26,971 bases of DNA from Perlabentimonas sp046542995 (GTDB taxonomy: Bacteria > Bacteroidota > Bacteroidia > Bacteroidales > Tenuifilaceae). Positions 22,618 through 26,971 of this stretch are shown here, one piece after another (within the stretch, counting starts at the first letter, position 1; each line of letters opens with the position of its first letter). The translations under genes and the position numbers were made by a program. The stretch spans positions 1-26,971 of the forward strand of contig JBKHAH010000047.1 of assembly GCA_046542995.1 (NCBI GenBank), written 5' to 3'. A model generated the notes under the pieces. It was not told the DNA's origin. It saw only the letters and a program-made list of their open reading frames with translations, and did no database searches.

Positions 22618-25161
22618 ATGAGGAGAACATTATTATTGCTGGCGAGCATAACAATATTTGCTGTTTATGGCATGGCACAGAATGGAACAGTGCAGGGTAA
22701 AGTAACAGATAAGGAAACTAACGAGGGAATCCCTTTTGCAACCGTTGCTTTGTATAATCAGAATGAGGATGCCCCTTTGAAAGGTGTAACAACCAGCGTA
22801 GATGGTGTGTTTGAGATAAAAGCATTACCCTATGGCGAATATAGAATGGCTGTATCGTTCATGGGTTACGATACTAAAGAAGTAAAAGAAATATCAGTAA
22901 AAAGCGATGTGCCCAGTGTTAATCTTGGCTCAATTATTCTGGTTCCCTCTTCGATTCAGCTGGAGGGTGTTGAGGTAACCGCTATGCAACAAACGGTAAG
23001 TAGCAAGCTTGATAGACGAACTTATCGCGTCAATGATTTTGAAACCGCCCGTGGCGGTAATGCTACCGATGTGCTTAACCGTCTGCCCTCGGTTTCCGTT
23101 TCACCCGATGGCGAAGTATCAGTTAGGGGAACCACTGATTTTATGGTTTACTTAAATGGCCGCCCAACACAAATTGAGCCATCTATCCTACTGGGGCAAA
23201 TTGCTGCAAACAACATAGAGAGCATCGATATTATTACTGTGCCCAGCGCACAGTACGATGCGCAGGGGAAGGGTGGAATTATTAATATAGTAACTAAAAC
23301 CAAAGGTGTTGAAGGTTTTTCACTTTCGGCTAATGGACAGCTAGGTGGTGCACCCTGGGGGCATAGAACGGAAAGGCTTACGGGCAGAGAGTTAACAGAC
23401 AATAGTTACGCTGGAGGGCTAAACCTGATGTATGCCAATAATGGCTGGGTACTTTATGGAGGATTTAATTACAGCTCACGCGATGTAAATAGTAGCCGGT
23501 CAGGTTCTGCACGTATCCTTAATAAAGAGAACGACTCATACCTGCACATGATTGCTTCTGGTATGAAACCGGAGTGGTACGAGAATCTTTCGGCAAACTT
23601 TGGGATTGATGCAAAACTAACAGAGCGCTCCTCTCTCTCCGCTTCCTACTATTACGGAACGAGAACTGAAGGGCGAAAGGCATTTTACCTCTACAATATT
23701 TTTACTGCTGATGAGCAAATGAACCCTATTGACGGGATACCTACTAATGAGCACTGGATATTTAATCCCAACGAAGGAGTTCGCGAGGGTACTTTTCATA
23801 CAGCAAGTGCAGATTATACGTTCCATTTTGATGAGACGGCCACCCTTAATTTATCGGGGCTTTATGAGCACTCGGTATTAATCCATAGAGTTAATAATCC
23901 AAACATTCATTATAACCCCGATACTGAGGAGCTGGGTGACCACCTTTTGCATTATAATCAGGTAGATAACACGCCATTGGATGGGTTAAGGTTTTCTGTT
24001 GATTTTGAAAAGGGATTTGACAATGGCCATACACTAAAACTTGGGTTACAACCGCAATTCTTCGCCATAGCAGGTGGTTTAGATTATGATACACTAAATG
24101 TAGAAACCGATACTTGGGGTGCATACAGCGAATTTGAGAATCAGATTGATTTAGCGCGCGGTATTTATGCTGGTTATATCGATTTTAGTGGAAGTCTGGG
24201 AGAATTAAACTATAAAGCAGGCCTACGTTTGGAATACACCGACCAGATTTTAAAAATTGACAACCCCGATTACTTTAGCATTTTCGATAGGCCAACAACC
24301 GACGAGCATACTCAACAAAAACTTGATTGGTTCCCAACATTTCATGCCAGCTATCCTGTTAGCAATACTGATAAGCTTACACTCGCAGCAAGTAGAAGAA
24401 TTAGTCGTGCTCCAATAAAGAACATGGCACCATTTCTGTTCCGTCGTCATTTGGAGGTTATCCTCGTGGGCGACCCCGCATTAAAACCCGAGTACATTAA
24501 TAACGTTGAGTTATCCTACAGCAAAGCTATCAGCAAGCAGCGATTAACCCTTACGGGTTTTTATCGAGGCGTTGACAATGCTATTTTCAGGGTTAATACG
24601 GTTTATGATGAGGAGCTGCTGCTTATCCGTAGTTTCACCAATTCGGGCAATACAACTGCTCTTGGAGCAGAGTTGAATGCGAATCTTGAAGTAGGAAATA
24701 AGACAAAAATCTTCGTTGGAGGTTCGCTGTACGATTACCATGTTCAGGCAGATATTTTTGGCTTTAGGGAGGATAACAGGTCACTCTCATGGAGTTTAAA
24801 GGGAAACGCTAACTTTATTATTACCCGTGAGCTGAGTTTTAATGCCGATTTTGATGTGCGTTCAGCGCAGGTAACAGCTCAGGGGCGTAACGAGATGCGT
24901 TATCTTGCCAACGCAGCAATAAAGTATTCACCAACCAGCATGAAGGGCTGGAATTTCTCGCTTAGGGGATTGAATCTTTTTAACACTAACACGAAGGAGT
25001 TGAACACACGAGCATACGATTCCAGCGGCACACAAATATTCTATCAGGATACGCAGTATTACTGGTATGGCCCTATTTTGGAGATTGCAATTTCTTATGA
25101 TTTAAATTGGAAAGGACAAAGCAAGGAGGTTGGTAGCGAGTTTGGTGCGGAGGAGTTTTAG
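22618..25161 (+). CDS. TonB-dependent-receptor-like outer membrane beta-barrel protein
   Basis: An 847-residue outer membrane protein. After a signal peptide (residues 1-20, ending MAQ), there are: a CarboxypepD_reg-like domain (about 22-108, beginning GTVQGKVTDKETNEGIPFATV); a plug domain (about 115-230, with NATDVLNRLPSVSVSPDGEV and QYDAQGKGGIINIVTK); and a long barrel of alternating strands that matches the Bacteroidota outer-membrane beta-barrel family (OMP_b-brl_3) and runs to a C-terminal Phe. Such proteins bind or import substrates across the outer membrane, or act as surface receptors, with energy from TonB. There is no SusD partner, so it is not a typical glycan-uptake pair. The substrate is unknown, and its neighbour fetAB is only a weak hint of metal. 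No clear promoter; an imperfect -7 box CATATTTG lies at 22587-22594. Confidence 0.92.
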   Translation: MRRTLLLLASITIFAVYGMAQNGTVQGKVTDKETNEGIPFATVALYNQNEDAPLKGVTTSVDGVFEIKALPYGEYRMAVSFMGYDTKEVKEISVKSDVPSVNLGSIILVPSSIQLEGVEVTAMQQTVSSKLDRRTYRVNDFETARGGNATDVLNRLPSVSVSPDGEVSVRGTTDFMVYLNGRPTQIEPSILLGQIAANNIESIDIITVPSAQYDAQGKGGIINIVTKTKGVEGFSLSANGQLGGAPWGHRTERLTGRELTDNSYAGGLNLMYANNGWVLYGGFNYSSRDVNSSRSGSARILNKENDSYLHMIASGMKPEWYENLSANFGIDAKLTERSSLSASYYYGTRTEGRKAFYLYNIFTADEQMNPIDGIPTNEHWIFNPNEGVREGTFHTASADYTFHFDETATLNLSGLYEHSVLIHRVNNPNIHYNPDTEELGDHLLHYNQVDNTPLDGLRFSVDFEKGFDNGHTLKLGLQPQFFAIAGGLDYDTLNVETDTWGAYSEFENQIDLARGIYAGYIDFSGSLGELNYKAGLRLEYTDQILKIDNPDYFSIFDRPTTDEHTQQKLDWFPTFHASYPVSNTDKLTLAASRRISRAPIKNMAPFLFRRHLEVILVGDPALKPEYINNVELSYSKAISKQRLTLTGFYRGVDNAIFRVNTVYDEELLLIRSFTNSGNTTALGAELNANLEVGNKTKIFVGGSLYDYHVQADIFGFREDNRSLSWSLKGNANFIITRELSFNADFDVRSAQVTAQGRNEMRYLANAAIKYSPTSMKGWNFSLRGLNLFNTNTKELNTRAYDSSGTQIFYQDTQYYWYGPILEIAISYDLNWKGQSKEVGSEFGAEEF

Positions 25162-25186
25162 GTTTTTCGAATCGTAATATGTTCCT

Positions 25187-25220
25187 AAAAAAAGAGGAAA
25201 GCACCTAGCGCTTTCCCCTT
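25187..25220 (-). terminator. Rho-independent terminator after the FSU-domain gene
   Basis: GGAAAGC (25196-25202) pairs with GCTTTCC (25210-25216), with three more pairs across a mismatch. On the minus strand a run of seven T follows. It also lies after the convergent beta-barrel gene, but the plus-strand T tail is weak. Confidence 0.8.
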
Positions 25221-25241
25221 ATAGTTATATGTGATTTTTTA

Positions 25242-26465
25242 TTATTTCTTCATGCACCTTACAGACATTCCATACTCAAAGTTTGAATAACCCCACCAAG
25301 CACTTTCGGAATTATTTCTAAACCCTCTTGTTAGAAGATAAATGCCTGAATTTAAAGTTGATGTCCAAAAATTTGTACGACTCCCTATCCAGTCGTACTC
25401 CCCATTAAATTTACGCATTCCAGCAGGAAGACCGTTAAAATTTATTTCGTTTGTAGCGCTCTCGTTAGGACTATCCCATCGAGGATGGGCATCGGGAGCA
25501 GTACGTTCACTCTTTAATTTTCCACCCGCAATTTCAGGACCACCTAGGTTTTCAAAAAGTTCAGTCCATTCATCATAAGTTGGAACACGCCAACCCACGG
25601 GGCAAAGACCTCTGCTATCCATTACTGCGTATCCGTTATATAGTGCTCCATACGCTTCTAATACTTCCTCCATAGAATTTAACCCCGGTATACTTGAATC
25701 AGGATAAGTTGTATAGGCAGGGGTTTGAGAGTACCACCAATCATTGTTTGATAATTCCGTAGCAATGGAATCGCCATTATTATAGTGGGTTACTCTTAAG
25801 TTTTCAGCCATCCAAACCTGATTGCCAACTGTTACCGTTTTGTAAATATTGCCATCAATATCTGTTAAGCTATTTGGATCGATGCCCAGGAAATTTTCAA
25901 TGAATTCGACCCGAGCAATTAACTTATCAACATATGCTTTGGTGGCTGCATCCTGATCATTCTCTGGATTCGATAGATTAGTTATCCTGTTATTATTTGC
26001 AGAGTTATCAATACTTAGAACATCGGTAAGGTTCTGTGTTTCCTTACCAACAAAAAACTCCGCTGTTTTAGCGTATAGGGCGTAAGGAACGCTAAGTAGT
26101 TGGCTAGTACCAACGATTGTGTAATTGTCACCCCCTGTTGGATCAGTCTCGATTTTAATAAAGTAGGGTCCATTAGCCCAATTAATCTCACTAAATCCTT
26201 CGTAACTCCCAATCTCTAATGTAACCAATCCATTTTCATTTGTTGTTGGCTGATGTATTTCGGAATAAACGCTGGTTCCATCGTATGATCCTTGAATAAT
26301 TGAAATTTGCATTTGAACCTGGTAGTTAGCAATAAGGCTACCTTTGATATTGCGTATTATTGCTTGATAAGTCATTGTTTGAGGAGTTTGCGCAAAAATG
26401 CCTGAAATAGGTAAAATTGCATAGCATATTACTAATGCGATTAAGGGAAGTCTAAGTGCTTTCAT
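25242..26465 (-). CDS. Secreted protein with a Fibrobacter-succinogenes major paralogous domain
   Basis: A 407-residue exported protein. A signal peptide (1-25, ending GIFAQ) leads into an N-terminal beta-domain (about 28-135: TMTYQAIIRN, VTLEIGSYEG, SVPYALYAKTA), as seen in many Bacteroidota surface proteins. A short neck follows (about 150-190, with DAATKAYVDKLIARVEFIE, a trimerising coiled-coil-like motif). The C-terminal half is the FSU paralogous domain (TIGR02145), from about 203: DIDGNIYKTVTVGNQVWMAE, GLCPVGWRVPTYDEWTEL and the terminal MSVRCMKK. The domain's function is unknown; the fold is often linked to C-type-lectin/formylglycine-like proteins. No T9SS sorting tail is present. It lies 48 bp after the T9SS cargo gene on the same strand and may be co-transcribed with it. 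Confidence 0.9.
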   Translation of the reverse strand: MKALRLPLIALVICYAILPISGIFAQTPQTMTYQAIIRNIKGSLIANYQVQMQISIIQGSYDGTSVYSEIHQPTTNENGLVTLEIGSYEGFSEINWANGPYFIKIETDPTGGDNYTIVGTSQLLSVPYALYAKTAEFFVGKETQNLTDVLSIDNSANNNRITNLSNPENDQDAATKAYVDKLIARVEFIENFLGIDPNSLTDIDGNIYKTVTVGNQVWMAENLRVTHYNNGDSIATELSNNDWWYSQTPAYTTYPDSSIPGLNSMEEVLEAYGALYNGYAVMDSRGLCPVGWRVPTYDEWTELFENLGGPEIAGGKLKSERTAPDAHPRWDSPNESATNEINFNGLPAGMRKFNGEYDWIGSRTNFWTSTLNSGIYLLTRGFRNNSESAWWGYSNFEYGMSVRCMKK

Positions 26466-26513
26466 TGTTTAAATAATTAATCTTAAGGTTAATACTAAAA
26501 AACAAGTTAATTC

Positions 26514-26971
26514 CTATCTCTTGATTATTTTAAAGGTTTTTACGTTTGTGTTACCTACTGTAAGTTTCAGCATGTAAACTGCTGGAGTAAATTTTCTAAA
26601 GTCGATAATAGTTTCAGTATTTGATAAGGTGTTTTTTTCTACTAGCCTACCTCTAATGTCGTAGATATGGTAGGATAAGTTTCTCATTTCAATACTTTCA
26701 ACAGTTAATTTCAAATAATCTGTTGTTGGATTAGGGAACGCTCTAAAAGAAAGTGATATTCCACGAGTTTCCTCAATGCCTGATACAACTGAGATTTCGT
26801 AGGGTTGTTGCACACCCTCCGCTAAAGATTCCTTCGTATCGCTATGCAAAGTGCAGAAGGCTTGTCCTATAGAGTAGTTGACAGTGCCTCCTGTTCCAAT
26901 TGCTACCCCTCCTGAGGTAGGAATGGCTTCTTGGGCGCTTATATTAAAACAGGGACTGAATAATATCAGCA
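26514..26971 (-). CDS. T9SS type A sorting-domain protein, partial (start beyond right edge)
   Basis: The 3' end of an open frame that continues through the right edge of the window, so the first few residues are missing. From the edge it reads a hydrophobic signal segment (LILFSPCFNISAQ), a short glycine-rich part with IPTSGGVAIGTGGTVNYSIG, VQQPYEISVV, and the C-terminal sorting domain. The domain has the FPNPTTDYLKL motif, YDIRGRLV, and the final KTFKIIKR. These tails send proteins out through the T9SS in Bacteroidota, after which the tail is usually removed. The whole protein is estimated at about 155-160 residues, typical of small cargo proteins of unknown function. A TTG at 26849 is only an internal codon, not the start. 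Confidence 0.9.
   Translation of the reverse strand, partial: LILFSPCFNISAQEAIPTSGGVAIGTGGTVNYSIGQAFCTLHSDTKESLAEGVQQPYEISVVSGIEETRGISLSFRAFPNPTTDYLKLTVESIEMRNLSYHIYDIRGRLVEKNTLSNTETIIDFRKFTPAVYMLKLTVGNTNVKTFKIIKR

Noticed and set aside
1..26971. CRISPR arrays, insertion sequences, prophage, toxin-antitoxin or restriction genes
   Set aside because: No regularly spaced repeats, transposase, integrase, phage structural gene or defence gene was seen on either strand.

Overview
The window looks like a chromosomal stretch from a member of the Bacteroidota, most likely a free-living or anaerobic Bacteroidales/Marinilabiliales-type bacterium. The evidence is: a type IX secretion (T9SS) C-terminal sorting domain; a CarboxypepD_reg-like/plug/beta-barrel TonB-dependent protein; a Fibrobacter-succinogenes-type paralogous domain protein; a Bacteroidales-order Rnf operon; promoters of the TTTG-N19-21-TAnnTTTG type; and almost no Shine-Dalgarno sequences before genes. 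The genus cannot be told from the sequence.

Layout. 1-530: tRNA-Leu(UAA) and tRNA-Gly(GCC) on the minus strand, behind an excellent Bacteroidota promoter and with a terminator after each. 528-2381: a phosphoglucomutase/phosphomannomutase facing an LPP20-like exported protein. 2382-4622: a 411-bp regulatory gap, then a PAS/AAA+/Fis-type regulator whose AAA+ core has lost the sigma54-contact loop and several ATPase residues. 4719-6899: a long (726 aa) KamA-family radical SAM aminomutase. 7169-8435: an unrecognised secreted protein and a small two-helix membrane protein. 8632-10878: glyA preceded by two stand-alone receiver-domain proteins, all on the minus strand. 11072-13543: a Crp/Fnr-family regulator facing a ClC-type anion channel or transporter with two CBS domains. 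13670-20138: a DUF3108 protein, then rseC-rnfB-rnfC-rnfD-rnfG-rnfE-rnfA, the complete membrane ferredoxin:NAD+ oxidoreductase. 20413-20820: a small lipocalin-like lipoprotein behind a consensus sigma54 -24/-12 promoter. 20976-22375: fetA-fetB type ABC transporter. 22618-25161: TonB-dependent/beta-barrel outer membrane protein. 25242-26971: an FSU-paralogous-domain secreted protein and a T9SS cargo protein that runs off the right edge.

How the genes fit together. The Rnf operon is the energetic centre: it links reduced ferredoxin to NAD+ and ion pumping. glyA (serine/glycine) and the KamA-like enzyme belong to amino acid metabolism. The KamA-like enzyme carries the Lys/Asn pair reported for glutamate 2,3-aminomutase where lysine 2,3-aminomutase has two Asp, so a beta-amino-acid (possibly beta-glutamate) role is more likely than lysine fermentation. 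Most remaining genes are envelope proteins. Three of these (lipocalin-like lipoprotein, DUF3108 protein, LPP20-like protein) have upstream sequences resembling sigma54 promoters, one of them a perfect match. I found no CRISPR array, insertion sequence, phage gene or toxin-antitoxin pair. The strongest unusual signals are the degenerate enhancer-binding-protein-like regulator, the long aminomutase with changed specificity residues, and the sigma54 promoter with paired upstream repeats.
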